A program made the position numbers and the translations under genes. Shown in pieces: positions 25,430-37,169 of a stretch of DNA of 64,000 nucleotides. The stretch's first letter is position 1; every line of letters starts with the position of its first letter. This stretch comes from Congeria kusceri (Eukaryota; Mollusca; Bivalvia; Myida; Dreissenidae), in assembly GCA_027627225.1 (NCBI GenBank), contig JAPFQT010000039.1:727001-791000 (forward strand), read 5' to 3'. Under the pieces are notes generated by a model, which worked only from the letters and a program-made list of their open reading frames with translations, had not been told where the DNA came from and searched no databases.

Positions 25430-27030
25430 CTTGCATTAGCATGAGGTGCACCAATGTATCAATAATACTTAATTATGCACAGGCTTTAACAATAAATGAG
25501 ATTATACACATGAAAACATTGCACAATATTACTTTTACAATCAACACAACAGCAATTGAGATCAACATGTGTAGCATTGCCCAAAAAGTGACGTAAGGAA
25601 AGCACAGGTAGTCAGTTCCGAAAGAGTACGTGTTGCAATCACTAACTTAAACAAAAATAACATGGCGAAGGTAGCACTATGTGAAGATGTATCTATTGAA
25701 ATGTCATTCAAATAAAAAAATAAACTGCAATATGTATGCAATATTATTGCCAAAAACTAGACATTTGACAGAAAAGCAGTATATATGTGGAGCATAAGGT
25801 ATTGTTAGGCTCATTGAGACACATGATAATACTGTTTTTTTTCCAAAGCGTATTTAATACCATGGCCAACATACTGAGTCTCGCATTTAAGCTCATTAAG
25901 ACACATTTAACACCATTGCCTACATACTGAGTCTTGCATGTATAGAGTTGAGCAAACATTCATTTAAAGTGTTCAATATTCTTTAAACAAGAGTGAATCA
26001 ACAAATGTAATCATACAGCATAACTGTTGGATTTGCATCAAAAGTCAAACACAAAGGACACAATGGATTTAAATGTTGCAAATGCAATTGTGCATAACGT
26101 TTTCTTTGTTCCAAAAGTGAACACAGTAGCAATGAAATTTTACATTAATTCCGGCAAATTAATCAGTAATATACATGGCAAGAAAATAACAAACAGCAAC
26201 AAGTCTTGTCACATGATGTGACGTATGCCCCTGTGCAAATGTTTGTCGGAGGAAGGCAACACAATGTCCGTTACATGTTGGCAAAAGTTATGCTTCCTTC
26301 AAAAAGATTTATGGCCTTCGTAAACTGCACTTCTTCTCAACATCCTCTATCAATCTATGCTGTTTTATTTTAAATCACTTCAATACAAATGGAGTTATGC
26401 ACTGCACAAGAAAATTAACTAAAGGGCAATTACTCCATAAATATTGAAGAAAAAGTTATGGTCCTTGTGCTATGCACTTCCTCTAATTGTCCTTTATCAT
26501 TACATGAAGCTTCATTTGAATCCGTTCAATTCTGATGAGGTTATGCTGTGCACAAGAAAATGAAACAAAGGGTACTAAATCCATAAATATTGAAGAAAGA
26601 GTTGTGCTCTGCATTGTCCTCTATTATTGTATGTAGTCTCATTTAAAACCCTTCAATACTAATAAAGTGTTATTTGCACATGAAAATTAATGCTTCACAT
26701 AAGGAAATAAAACAAAGGGCAATAACCCCTTGTGCTCCTTGTTGTGGTCCTTGTGCTCAGCATACTTCCATAGGCCTCTATCATTATATCAAGTTTCATT
26801 TGAATCCCTTCAGAACTAATGGAGCTATGCTCCGCACAAGAAGCGTTACGGACGGATGAACAGACAGACAGACGGACGATGTGATTACTATATGACCCTA
26901 AAGCTCCCTTCGGGGGCATACACATGAACTATTTACATCGATTATTTACATTATTAAAGCAGAAAGGGCATGTTTGCATTTTAGTCAACCAATGTAACAC
27001 ATTCTGTCAACAGAACCAATCAAAGGTAGA
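25430..27030. repeat. Tandem duplication, copy 1 (interrupted)
   Basis: Shares many phrases in order with 27040-27790: 'tacttaattatgcacaggc', 'caacatgtgtagcattgccc', 'gaggtgcacc', 'aaattaatcagtaatataca' and 'atttaca...ttaaagcagaaag'. It is interrupted at about 26205-26922 by an insertion absent from copy 2. The small frames inside are not conserved between the copies. Confidence 0.85.
26223..26921. mobile_element. Insertion with short inverted ends and ~145 bp internal repeats
   Basis: Begins GTATGCCCC (26223-26231) and ends GGGGGCATAC (26912-26921), which are inverted complements. Inside, a unit of about 145 bp recurs (phrases 'aaagggcaat.actccataa', 'gttatgctgtgcacaaga', 'ttcatttgaatccgttca'), ending with a 'gacagacagacggacga' tract. 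It splits copy 1 of the surrounding duplication but not copy 2, so it inserted after the duplication or was lost from copy 2. Probably a non-autonomous repeat common in molluscs. Confidence 0.6.
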
Positions 27031-27039
27031 TCTAAGCAT

Positions 27040-27790
27040 AGAAATGCACTTAATGCTTGAGGTGCACCGATCAATAAATTATACTTAATTATGCACAGGC
27101 ATGAACAATAAATGAGGTCATATGCATAAAGAAATTGCACAATCTTATTTTTGCAATCAACACAATAGCGAAAGATATCAACATGTGTAGCATTGCCCAA
27201 ACAGTGGCGTAAGGAAAGAACGAGTAGTCAGTTCGGAAAGAGTAGAGTATGGTGTTGTAATGAATAACTTCAACAAATGGCTGAATATGAACTAAAAAAA
27301 ATAAGAAGCTAAAAGTAGCATTATGTGAAGATGTAACTATTGAAATGTCGGTCAAATAAAAAATAAAACTGCAAACGGTATGCAACGTTATGGCAAAAAA
27401 TAGACATTTGACAAAAAAGCAGTATATATGATGTGTAGCATACGGCATTGTTAGGCTCATTGAGACACATGCTAATACTGTTTGTTTTCCAAAGCACATG
27501 TATCACCATTGCCAACATAATGAGTTTGCAATTGAATCAAACACAAAGGATACAATGGTTTTAAATGTTGCAGTTGCAGTTGTGCCTGGCGTTTTATTTG
27601 TTCCAAACATTAACACACTAGACATGAAATTACATGTATCCTGGCAAATTAATCAGTAATATACATGGCAAGAGCGTAACAAACAACAAAAATGAATTAT
27701 TTACATCAACTATTTACATTGTTAAAGCAGAAAGTGCGAAAAGCCAACAAATATAACACATTTAGTAAACAGAACCAAACAGTTGAGTTA
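27040..27790. repeat. Tandem duplication, copy 2
   Basis: Uninterrupted partner of 25430-27030. 'aagcattgccc', 'aagacgtaaggaaag'-like and 'atatacatggcaag' phrases align throughout. Confidence 0.85.
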
Positions 27791-28225
27791 TACCGGTGGA
27801 ACGGACATAACTAACACCTGTGTAATTATCCAAAAGTTGTAGTAAGCAGTGTAGGTGCTTCACAAACTGGTAAAAGCTAGTTAACCAAGTAATTGCAATT
27901 TTAAATTATTCTTAGTTCAAATTAGGTCAAGGTCAAGGTGAAAGAGAGCAAGCGGTGTTGGTGCTAGACGAAACGGTAAAATCTAGTAAACCACGAAACA
28001 GCCCTTTTAATTATTCAAAGTGCAAATTATTTCAAGGTCAAAGTGAGGTTGGGTGATATGGGTGGATAGGGAATGTGCATAAGCAGCAACTGTGTAAGTA
28101 TCGAAGTATTGTAGTAAGCGGTGTTGGTGCCAGACGAAACAGTAATATCTACTTAACATTGTCACAGACGGACGGAAGATCAATCGCTACAAGCCTTCGC
28201 CATCACGATGCGGGGGGCATAACAA
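27790..28225. repeat. Dispersed repeat with irregular internal units
   Basis: Three irregular copies of 'gtaagcggtgttggtgc.agacgaaac' (near 27842, 27949 and 28115) and 'aaggtcaaggtga' phrases. It ends 'acggacggaagatcaatcgc ... ggggggcat', like the right end of the insertion at 26921. Confidence 0.6.
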
Positions 28226-28254
28226 TGAAACAAGTTCACTTATTATCAAACTTC

Positions 28255-31200
28255 CTACAATCTGACAACGCTTGAAACATCTGAGCACATCGTCACTACT
28301 TTAAGGTCAATCGGCCCTAAGGCTGTGGCCAATTCTACATCAGAGACGACCTCGCCATCAGCTTCCAACGCCTGCTGAAGAAGTTCAGCAGGCACATTCA
28401 TTGTTTCGGCGGTGTCGAGGAAAAGCTCTGCCTGGCCGTTGGTGACGCCGATGGCTTCTACGCACACTACACACTCCAGTAGAGGAGCCTCAGATTTCTG
28501 CAAGTAGAGATACCTAATAAGCAATTATGCCATAAACACGTGTATCAAAGTGTTCCTGCATTCATATTAATATATAACAACAATTCAAAATATTAATTAA
28601 CAACAATAATTTGCGATATGTAAAGTCCTCACAAAACGATGAATCAAATCAACTGCAGGAGATGCTGAACAGTTCCGTTTAAAGAAAGGCAGTTGCTTTT
28701 ATTACACATTAACACCAGCTAAGGTATCCTGTTTTTGATAGGCATAATAAATATACTTTCGTTTTTTTTTTTTTTGCGAAGAAAAACATTTGCCAACGCA
28801 AATAAAAAGAAACAACAAGCAGATAGTTCAGCAAAAATGACCACCTCTACTTTCGTCTTGGATGTTGTTGAGGGGCAGATGGTGTTTTGGTAGTTATTAA
28901 ATACTACGTCAGTGATGGTGACATGCTCACCAGGCCTTATTGATATCTCAGCAGCTGAGCGCCAAAGAGTCACCTTAGCTTTTCCACTACGATCCATGAT
29001 TGTTATCGTCTTAATTCCAACTATTTCCCCCTTCACTGACACATACTTGGCTCATCTTCCTGCACATATAAATACAAACGTGTATAAGTGATAAGTAATG
29101 TCATGTACTTCTGGTAACATTAACAATGACCAACTGCCCTTAGCTCTATCAGTATCTGAAGTTGCATATATGGTAAGTACAAGAAACGTGGTAATTCCAC
29201 CAAAACCAAATTATTCAAACAAAATGCATTACATTCAGTACAATAATACATTTTTTAGTGATGATGACCTTCACTTTGACCCCACCAAACCCTTACGCAA
29301 TTCCAAGCGAGGTCAACATATAAGGGATCTATGTATGACGCTTCATTGAAATCTCTCATATCGTCGTTGAAGTTATTGAAGGAAAAATCAATTTTTATAT
29401 TTTTAGCAATAGTGACCATGACATGTAGATATGATCAATCTACAAAATGAGGGCTAAAGTGACTCTGGGTGTAATTTATTTTAAAGACAGTTTTTTTGCA
29501 TCACTGATTCAATCAAAATAGGGCCTTTGTTTTGCTGATTTTACATGCAATATTCGGCCGCCTCTCTTTGCAAAATATGCTATTTTTTCTCTCTCAAATA
29601 TCCTTTATAACTCAGTCATTATCATTAATGGTAAAATCTGAATAATGTACTCCAAGTAAATTCATTAAAAGAACTTTTCCAAACAATGCCATCTTATACA
29701 TTAATCCAGTACTTGAAAGAGATAAACACATATAACATAATATAGTTCACATTTCCTACTCTATATTGAAATTAACATACGTAAACGGCACGATATGACC
29801 ATAATTTGTTGAGTTGCCGTAAAACCCAAATAAACAAACCAACAGGAATAATATACAGTAGATCTAATTCAAAATTTGGAAGAAAAGTCACCCTAGGAAA
29901 ATGTATCAATTATTTCGAATCCAGTCATATTTAGCCAATGAAAACGGCTTTACCCACACTGGCGGCCATATTTTGTAACAAATTAAGTTGATTTAAAGAA
30001 ATATAGAGGGTCACCTAAGACACATTTATGGAAACGTATTAAATATTTTGACTCCAGACAGTGGTTTCTGAAGAGATTTCCAAAGTTTTAAATCGCTTTA
30101 TAGTAAAAAATGTCCATCACCTAGTGGCCATGTTTTTTGCTAAACATAATAGTTTGAAGGCATTTGTTTAAGGGTCCTCAAGGAACATGAAGGATTTTTT
30201 TTGAAATCCTCAGGAATTTCTGAAAAGATTTATCAATGCATTCTATATATAATTAGATATGTAAGGAAAACTGCCCCACCGCCCTGGAGGCCATATTTTA
30301 AACGAATAAAAATTAGGAAATACGGTAAGCAGTTTCTGAGCAGATTGTCAGTTTTCTTTAAATTTAAACAGAATCACCCCCTGACAGCCATGTTGGAATT
30401 TGTTAAAAGACAATCCCAGTATAATACTCCTGTCAAGTTTGGTTAAAATCTGCAAAGCCATTTGAGAGTTGTTGTTTAATTAACTTGTCGAGGACAACGA
30501 TGACGGACATTGACTGGCCACAATAATGCCCCCTAAAAACTTTGTGCTCAGAGGTAGACAGTGCATGTTTAGTTCATACGAACGTGTCACATTAAAAACT
30601 TGGCGCACAATTTTCAGTATATTAATACAAACAATACTTTTGCAAATTTAATTACATATTAGCTTCATCGGCATTAGTAGAAAATTAAGAATTATTGGAA
30701 AATGTAAATGGACATTAATCAACATACACGTAAGTAATATTGGGAAAAAAAATTAGGATGCAAACCTGCGTCACTTTTCCGCTGATAGAAACTCGTTTCG
30801 TGACAGGCGAAGCCAATGCAGTGCTGATCTCCACTATTTCTGCTGGGGGTGGATACAGCATACGCTCACCTTCCTGCGCGTGACTATGTGGCACCTGGAT
30901 TGGTGCTGAAATTAGCACCTTGGAGTTGCGCGTCAAAATGACGACACTTCCATTTTCCTCGCTCCTGTGGATGATGTTTCTTAACACCAAAGTTGTGCCC
31001 ACCTGTTTGAATTTTTAAATTTGTAAAAGAATAAGCAAAGTGTTAAAGTTAATTAACATATTTCAATAATAAGCATTTTGAAAAAGAGAATTGTTAGTAG
31101 TGTAATTGTTATCTACCTAGTTTTTGGAAGATTTTCAATACATGATACAACCAGCCACATTATTGCGGACACTCCAAAATAAAACAAAGGAAAGAAATAT

Positions 31201-31396
31201 AACCAACATACTTCTAATAGCATAAAGGAAATGACATTACCTTCAGTTTCCCAAACTCTGTTTGGTCATAGCAGATCCCTTTGACTATAGCAACACCATC
31301 ACTGATGGCAAAATTCATCACAGTTTTGTCAATGCCATCATTACCCCTGTAACGTTCTGGTGGTGTTACCGCCACAACGTGAACCTTTAAGGCCAT
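28255..31396 (-). CDS. RPA-like OB-fold protein, four intact exons
   Basis: Predicted exons: 31396-31241 (from ATG), 31002-30766, 29045-28845 and 28497-28255 (stop at 28255-28257). All three introns are phase 0 with GT donors (CTGAAG|GTAATG, GACGCAG|GTTTGC, GTAGAG|GTGGTC) and AG acceptors (AAACAG|, GCCAAG|, TTGCAG|). The joined frame has no stop and gives 52+79+67+80 = 278 residues. An upstream acceptor for exon 3 at 29060 would bring in an in-frame stop, so 29045 is preferred. The second half has IMDRSGKAKVTLWRSAAE and TITDVVFNNYQN, typical of an RPA70 DNA-binding OB fold; the first half (residues 1-100) looks like another OB fold. It probably binds single-stranded DNA. It is co-oriented and begins 148 bp after the Helentron endonuclease ends, which suggests it belongs to that element. 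Intact, unlike its neighbour. Intron 2 (1.7 kb) contains a dispersed repeat. A host or domesticated gene is the alternative. Confidence 0.7.
29990..30540. repeat. Dispersed repeat in intron 2 of the RPA-like gene
   Basis: Contains 'gagggtcacctaagacaca', 'gtttctgaagagattt' (repeated with variation near 30070, 30215 and 30335) and 'cccc.gacagccatgttg'. It ends 'ggacaacgatgacggacatt...aatgccccct'. This is the style of interspersed repeat I associate with bivalve genomes. Confidence 0.55.
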
Positions 31397-31543
31397 ATTA
31401 AGGCAGCATTGATACTAGTCATCGGAAATGATAAACATTTACTAACATTGTTATTTGTTATGTAATGTAGAATGTGATGAAAACGTTACCTCTCAAGTTT
31501 CCAAGTGAAAATAAGTTTCAAAGCATACCCCAATGAATGCAAG

Positions 31544-32480
31544 TTAAAAGGCAAAATGGGAGTTCGAACATGCTAAAAAGAGTGGTTTATGGTCCGAATA
31601 GTATGACTCCAGTGTAACAAATGCAGCTATACTATAAGCACACAATGTAGTGTAAATGTGATCAATGCATGAACCATAGTCTGCTGTGACACCAGAAGTT
31701 TTTTTTTCAAATTTAACGTTTGCTGGAAAGCATCAGATACATTTTTATTTTGATCTGTTTCAAAGTTGAAATCACCCATCAACACAGGCTTGATTTCTGA
31801 TATGATGTCCTCAATGTCCGTCTTGACACATGCAAGGAAAACGATTATACTCTGAATGCTGTGTTTCTTTAGAGGGCATTACACAAGACCTATAATAAGC
31901 CACTGGCCAATGCCCACAAGACAGTACTCTTTGTCAGTCTTAGAAGCAATATGCCGTACATTCGATACATCTTTGACATAGACTGCAATGCCGTGTGAAG
32001 ACTGTTCACTTTTTATCCAACAAATTCCAAATCATTGCTTCAACAAAACCGATGACGTCATAATGCAACAAATTTGTTTCTTGTCTAAACTTAACAAAAT
32101 GTGTTTTTTTTCTAATAAACGGCAGTTATGAAGCAAACTTTTGTAAATTGCATTAAATCAAATTAATCAACACATGGTAATACATATGTGATTTGTCTTT
32201 CATTTCGCAGTCTGTACATTTCAATCTCAACATCTGGTGAACATGATTTTTTCAAAATATATTTGCCGTCAAGAAGACACCCGACAAGCTACCAACTCTA
32301 CTAAGACCAACAAAGTTAATGTGGTCGATTTTCCTCGTTCCAAAATTAATCACAGCTTTTTCATAGTGGATCCCTGGGCTTTGTGTATAGTATTTCAAGC
32401 TGAAAGATAAATTGGGAATTGGCGTCGTATTATTAGGTAGGTTTTGTAATACTGGTAAGTAAAGCGACGACATGTTTCAA
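31544..32480 (-). pseudogene. Helentron C-terminal region with EEP endonuclease
   Basis: A segment at 32473-32252 joins the helicase to an endonuclease recognised in broken frames: HGIAVYVKDV (about 31980), PVLMGDFNFETDQ (GDFN codons at 31765-31776), a GSCIDHIYT motif near 31660 and SDHKPL (31589-31597), with a stop at 31544-31546. These are the classical exonuclease-endonuclease-phosphatase motifs. No long open frame survives, so it is easily missed. An EEP domain downstream of the helicase defines Helentrons. Confidence 0.8.
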
Positions 32481-32495
32481 GAATAGGTGTCCATA

Positions 32496-33799
32496 TCAAT
32501 GGAATATCAAAAATGTACAAAAGTTTGTATCGGTTGCGCTAATTGGAACCGATAGTTGGATCATCAAACAGGACCCAAATAGTGCTGCACCTTGAGGAGT
32601 TTTGAATCCGGAAAAATCAAACTTTTTAATGATGCATTCTGCACCATTTATCAGGCCATCTTCTGTATCAACATTAAGACTTATTTCCATAGGCAATCCA
32701 ATTCCGAGGATACGTTTTTTGGGCAGATTCATTGTTTTACTCGAGTCATCTGGTATTTTGGATCACCTGACACATCATCAACAGCATCAACAATAATGAC
32801 ATTATTGGAAGGCATGTCTGCTATGACAGAAGAATTGTGAACTGACACATCCTCTCTTCTGCAGAACAAATGAGGTACATTTTTGTGGTAATAACTGTCA
32901 CTCCGTCTGACTACTCTTGATTTTAAAACATTAACATCCTCTTCATTATGCAGGCCTTCTCTTAATCTATTAAGCAGTTCCGCAAATGCAGTATCGTCTT
33001 TCTGGCGAATTATCACTTGCAGCTGAAAGAAATCAAATAAATCAACCCAAAAGATTTTGGCCATATTATGAAGTTGAGTCCTAAACTCCTTTGAAAACAC
33101 CCAATAATCCATGACAGGTTTCAACTGGGAAAGATCGCCCAAAGCAAGTATGCTTATATTTCCATATAAGTGCAAGACGTGTATACAAAATGCAGAATGA
33201 ATTGTACTTCCTCTTATGTTATGGGCAGCTTTCACAGTTGGAGCACACAGCAAAATTGTTATTTTATCAAGATCTTCACCTCTAAGGCGCTTGAAGTATT
33301 TAAGCAACCCTTGTTATATGCATCTTGTTAGCACATTTGTCCCGACACCTGCTCCACCTGACAAAATGTATAAAATGGCGGCATGTTCGATTTTACCTTA
33401 CTTAGCATGTAATACAAAAAAATTATGTTGTTCCTGATTCAAGTTCCGTATGTTTTCATAATAAATGTCATTATCTACCTCTTTCTGAGGAAGTATTCCA
33501 GCGTTTGAGTGTTTGGTAACTGCATTTAGGTCTTCCACTAGATCGTAATATAACGAACCACTATCAAAAACACCTGGATCAAAACAAACAAACTCGCTTG
33601 CAGGAGAGGCATGTTCATTTTTATCGATTGCGCCTTGGTGCTGTGCTTCCATGTTAGCAACAAAATACTCAACATAACATTTCTCAAAATGCACTTTATT
33701 AGCATTTATTTCTGGTATTTTCTCACTAAAACTTTCCTCATGGTTGTCAAATCCTGCAATCAAGTCCCTCCCATCATCTCTCCAATGAATGAAAAGCAT
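32496..33799 (-). pseudogene. Helentron Pif1/RecD-like helicase domain
   Basis: Linker 33799-33398 (LFIHWRDDGRDLIAGFDNHE ... NLNQEQHNFFVLHA). The Walker A region at 33335-33358 reads SGGAGVGTN, so the expected lysine is threonine. 33307-32729 has TILLCAPTVKAAHNIRG, Walker B-like ILALGDLSQLKPV, VIIRQKDDTAFAELLNRLRE and FCRREDVSVHNS. 32732-32496 has KRILGIGLPMEISLNVDTED and GLINGAECIIKKFD, the C-terminal UvrD-like 'NG' motif. Frames alternate, and the ATP-binding lysine is lost. Confidence 0.85.
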
Positions 33800-34085
33800 T
33801 ATTTTTTTACGAAAGTGCTCCTCCCGATCCTGATGTATCGGCGTGATGTGTGTGTAAATACTTTTCTGACATTTCCTTTTTCTTACACATGTGCCACATG
33901 GGAACTGTACAATTTTACCTCAAATTTCATCGTCTGAAGGTTCATTGTCATCATCAATTTCATCATATGAAGATTCAATGTCATCGTCTTGGTCATGCAC
34001 ATATTCTGTCTCATAGTTCATCTGCTACCACATTGACAGTTTTCTTATCATTCTGCTTAGGGCAGGGATCATACCAAGAAGCTAA

Positions 34086-35112
34086 TTATGCATAACACAT
34101 TAACTCCATAGACTTGGGTCGTATTTTGTATCTCTTTATAATAGTATCCATTTCTACATCAACATGCTGTTTAGGAAGACTCTGCAGTTGTGAAAAAGGT
34201 TTGATAATAGATGTTCTCTCATTTGCTTGTCTTGAATCAACAAAAATAACCTTCCTTGTACAACGTTTCAGCGGCATTTGTAACAGGTACACAGCCTCTT
34301 GAGCTCCAATCTCAAACTCCACATTGGATAAGAACTGATTACCTATTCTTCGTACTTGTTGCCGTATGTCGCTGTCCCATGACTGTGCCTCCGAACAAGC
34401 ATGAGCAAGCAATTTTGATAGACACCTTTGTCCTTTGGAGATGTTAGACACTATGTATGAAACAGGCAATTGGATCCAGTATATACTGCAAATCCGTATT
34501 GGTCATCCAGCACTGTATCAAAATGGTGTTATAATTATTAGTACGTGTCTCGGCAACATATCGTTTCAAGAACACAGTCACTCTTTTCAATGTGGATCTT
34601 ATTATCTCAATGTAAGTGTTGCAGTCAGTACCTAAAGCAACAATGAACTCGTCAAATTCCATAACTTTGCTTTCTTTATGTGCTTCATTTAAAAATGCTG
34701 TAATTGTTGCCACCTCCTGTGAATACTGTGCAGTTGCTAAATACTCATATAGTGGGTACAAAACCAAGGTTTTTGGCATAGGGAACAAAGGAAAGTTAAA
34801 ACAACATACATCTTTCTCCCTTTTACGGCATGTCTTTGCATGTCGGTGTGTTTGGTAGTTGACTAGTTCTGGAATTATGTTGTCTTTTCTACATGCTACA
34901 TATTTGTCTATAAACGCAGTGATCAAACTGTCTGGTGATACACCATGCAATGGAGAATATGTGACCAAAAGAAGCATATGAATATGTGGAGAACTTCTTT
35001 GCTGGAATTCTACTCGATAGAAAAAGTCTATTGTTTCACCAATGGGCATCGATTTTCTCTTTAGAATGTCTCGTATAAATACTTGAAATTTCATGACAAG
35101 TAGCGTGCGCAA
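34086..35112 (-). pseudogene. Helentron Rep (HUH nuclease) domain
   Basis: The frame 35112-34444 reads MPIGETIDFFYRVEFQQRSS followed by PHIHML, the HUH motif with His at 34984-34986 and 34978-34980. VACRKDNIIPELVNYQTHRH and RKREKDVCCFNFPLFPMPKT follow. The frame 34469-34086 gives the second catalytic motif, SYIVSNISKGQR. Helitron Rep proteins carry two tyrosines here (Y...Y-I-S-K); the second is Asn in this copy (codon at 34443-34445, complement AAC). The motif parts lie in two overlapping frames, so a frameshift separates them. Inactive. Confidence 0.85.
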
Positions 35113-35219
35113 GTGACAGGATCATACTTTATAAGAATGCACTTGTCCTGCCAGGTAAGTGAGCTGGTTTCCTGCGAAGAAATATCGTCCTTGTGGACAA
35201 GCTTATATAGTGATTTCAG

Positions 35220-36072
35220 CAATAGTAGCCTTTTTTTTCTGCTGCAGAAAAATAGGCAAACCAAGAAGGAGTACTAAGTTGACGAATCATTGCAAAAATG
35301 TCACGTTTAGCTTGCTCCCAGTAGGGTGGCGATCCACGAATTATCATTATGACTTGATATCCATCATTTTGCATGGCAAGCTGATCAACGAATACAGTGT
35401 TAAGCAAATTACCTGCAGTAAGTTTATGGTTTTTTGATTTATATTTCCTAACAGCAAGGGAAACTTTATCCTTACTTGTTTGATCTGCAAACGCTTCAAC
35501 TTAAAAATTATGTTAGGTATACATTGTGCTAATTGTACGTCAACATTCCTTAATACCCACTTGCAAATATCACTGTAATGCAATGGTACGTACTGCTGTG
35601 AATTAACAACCCGCGGCTTACCACAAAATATTGATGGGAATGACAGTACCTTAGAATGGAAGTCTTGAAACAAACGGACAGGACTACTATTTTCTCCAGG
35701 AGCTATGCAAAGGACCTGGTTAAATTCTCTGAAATCAAATGGCTGTAGGCATGTGTCTAAGTTGCCAACTAATCTGTCATTAAAACTATAATCTTCCGTC
35801 CATGAATCTGTGTGCTTGTCGGTAATAATTTTATCGCCAACACCCGCATCTTGCTGTGAAAGGGAATCATCGAGGACAACATTTTCGTGTGGCTGTTGAA
35901 GCCAAGTTTCATTTACAACGATTCCTTCATTTCTACAAAGGCTTCTATTTGCAACCAACATTTTTACCGCCTCAAAAACGTTGTTTGGTCTAATATTTTC
36001 ATAGAAGACATGGTGTTTGTATGACAATGTATGCTTCAGCTTTAACATTATTGTGTCATGTTCACTCAACAT
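35220..36072 (-). pseudogene. Helentron segment between N-terminus and Rep
   Basis: The open frame 36072-35347 begins SEHDTIMLKLKHTLSYKHHV. It contains LVGNLDTCLQPFDFREFNQV, PGENSSPVRLFQDFHSKVL and HYSDICKWVLRNVDVQLAQC..PNIIFKLKRLQIKQV, then shifts frame into 35407-35216 (LLNTVFVDQLAMQNDGYQVI, RGSPPYWEQAKRDIFAMIRQ). This is the conserved block preceding the HUH motif in Helentron Rep proteins. Clear frameshifts lie near 35420 and 35215. Confidence 0.75.
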
Positions 36073-36079
36073 TCTAGGA

Positions 36080-37160
36080 AAGGACTTAATTGTAACAATA
36101 TTTTATTTTCAATGTCGATAAGTTTTATTTGTATATATACAATATGACAGTATACAAATATCATCAGCAAACATTCTGACATTCAACAGCTTATATAATT
36201 CAAGAACGACAATTGAAAATATGGGATAAAAGGACAGGGACAAATTACAAATAGTGAGAAATGCATATAATTAAAATAGGATAGTATATGGATGAATTTT
36301 GACATACTCCGTATCACAACGGTACAAACGATATTTAACAAAGACAGGAACTGCTTGAAAAAAAAACATTTTGGGGATTTAGGCAGTATTTCTGAAATAT
36401 CAGATCATAAAAGAACATAATATACATTTTTAGTTGACCAACATGAACAACAGGCAAAAACAAGACATTTATGTAATTAATGTTAGAGTATAAGATACTG
36501 ATTTTTTTTTTTTGCAGAGGTGAATGTTAATAACAAACAAAAAAAACGTGCATGGGTGAATAGTTTAGCTTCAAAAACTTCAAACAACGCAACATTCTTA
36601 ATTACCGGAACAGCAAATAATTGATTTTTATATCTAACAATACTCTCCCTTAATACCGGAAGCAATCACAACATCTAGAAGCAATGGAAAGAGTTGTATT
36701 AACGCGAACAATATAAAAAACAAACTATTGTAGTAATTTATTGTTAACAAGCAGATAAAGCCTTTTTTAGGGAGATACAACAGCATTATTCGTATAGGTT
36801 GAAAAAGGGGAGATAACTAACATTGGAGTTTATGAGTGAAAAACAAAATTGTAGTAAATAGTGGGAATGCTTTATCTAAACTACACGTCTGATCTAAGAG
36901 TAAGATATGATGTTTTATATAGAATATATTTCCATGCTGATTCAAAATTATCGATATAGTTTCCTACAAGTGCTGCATTCTTCTGATGTTCGTATTTCAA
37001 GTTTATGTAATTTGTTGCACATTCAATAGAAGGCAGTGATCCAGTCATGTTGCACTGGTAAATGTAACGTTTTAGTATAAACAAACATATTCTTCACTGC
37101 ATCACTTTTTGGGTCTGCATAACCAAGAATAAAGTTTCTTATGTTTCAGTGCGGGAACAT
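36080..37160 (-). mobile_element. Nested 5'-truncated LINE fragment
   Basis: Helentron coding stops near 37160 (..RGGQLHLRGNI) and resumes at 36072 (..SEHDTIMLKLKHTL). Between them the minus strand reads NIRNFILGYADPKSDAVKN, frame-shifts, then NMFILKRYIYQCNMTGSLPS ... NYIDNFESAWKYI to a stop at 36881. This matches the tail after the zinc knuckle of L1-type ORF2 proteins. An AT-rich putative 3' UTR follows, ending with AATAAA near 36095-36105. Orientation is the same as the host element. Target-site duplications were not resolved. Confidence 0.6.
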
Positions 37161-37169
37161 TGTAACTTG

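Noticed and set aside
29046..29060. Upstream acceptor for exon 3 of the RPA-like gene (TGTGCAG)
   Set aside because: It would introduce an in-frame TGA before YVSVKGEIVG; the acceptor at 29046/29045 keeps the frame.
29098..29349. 83-codon plus-strand frame
   Set aside because: Lies in intron 2 of the minus-strand RPA-like gene with no recognisable domain.
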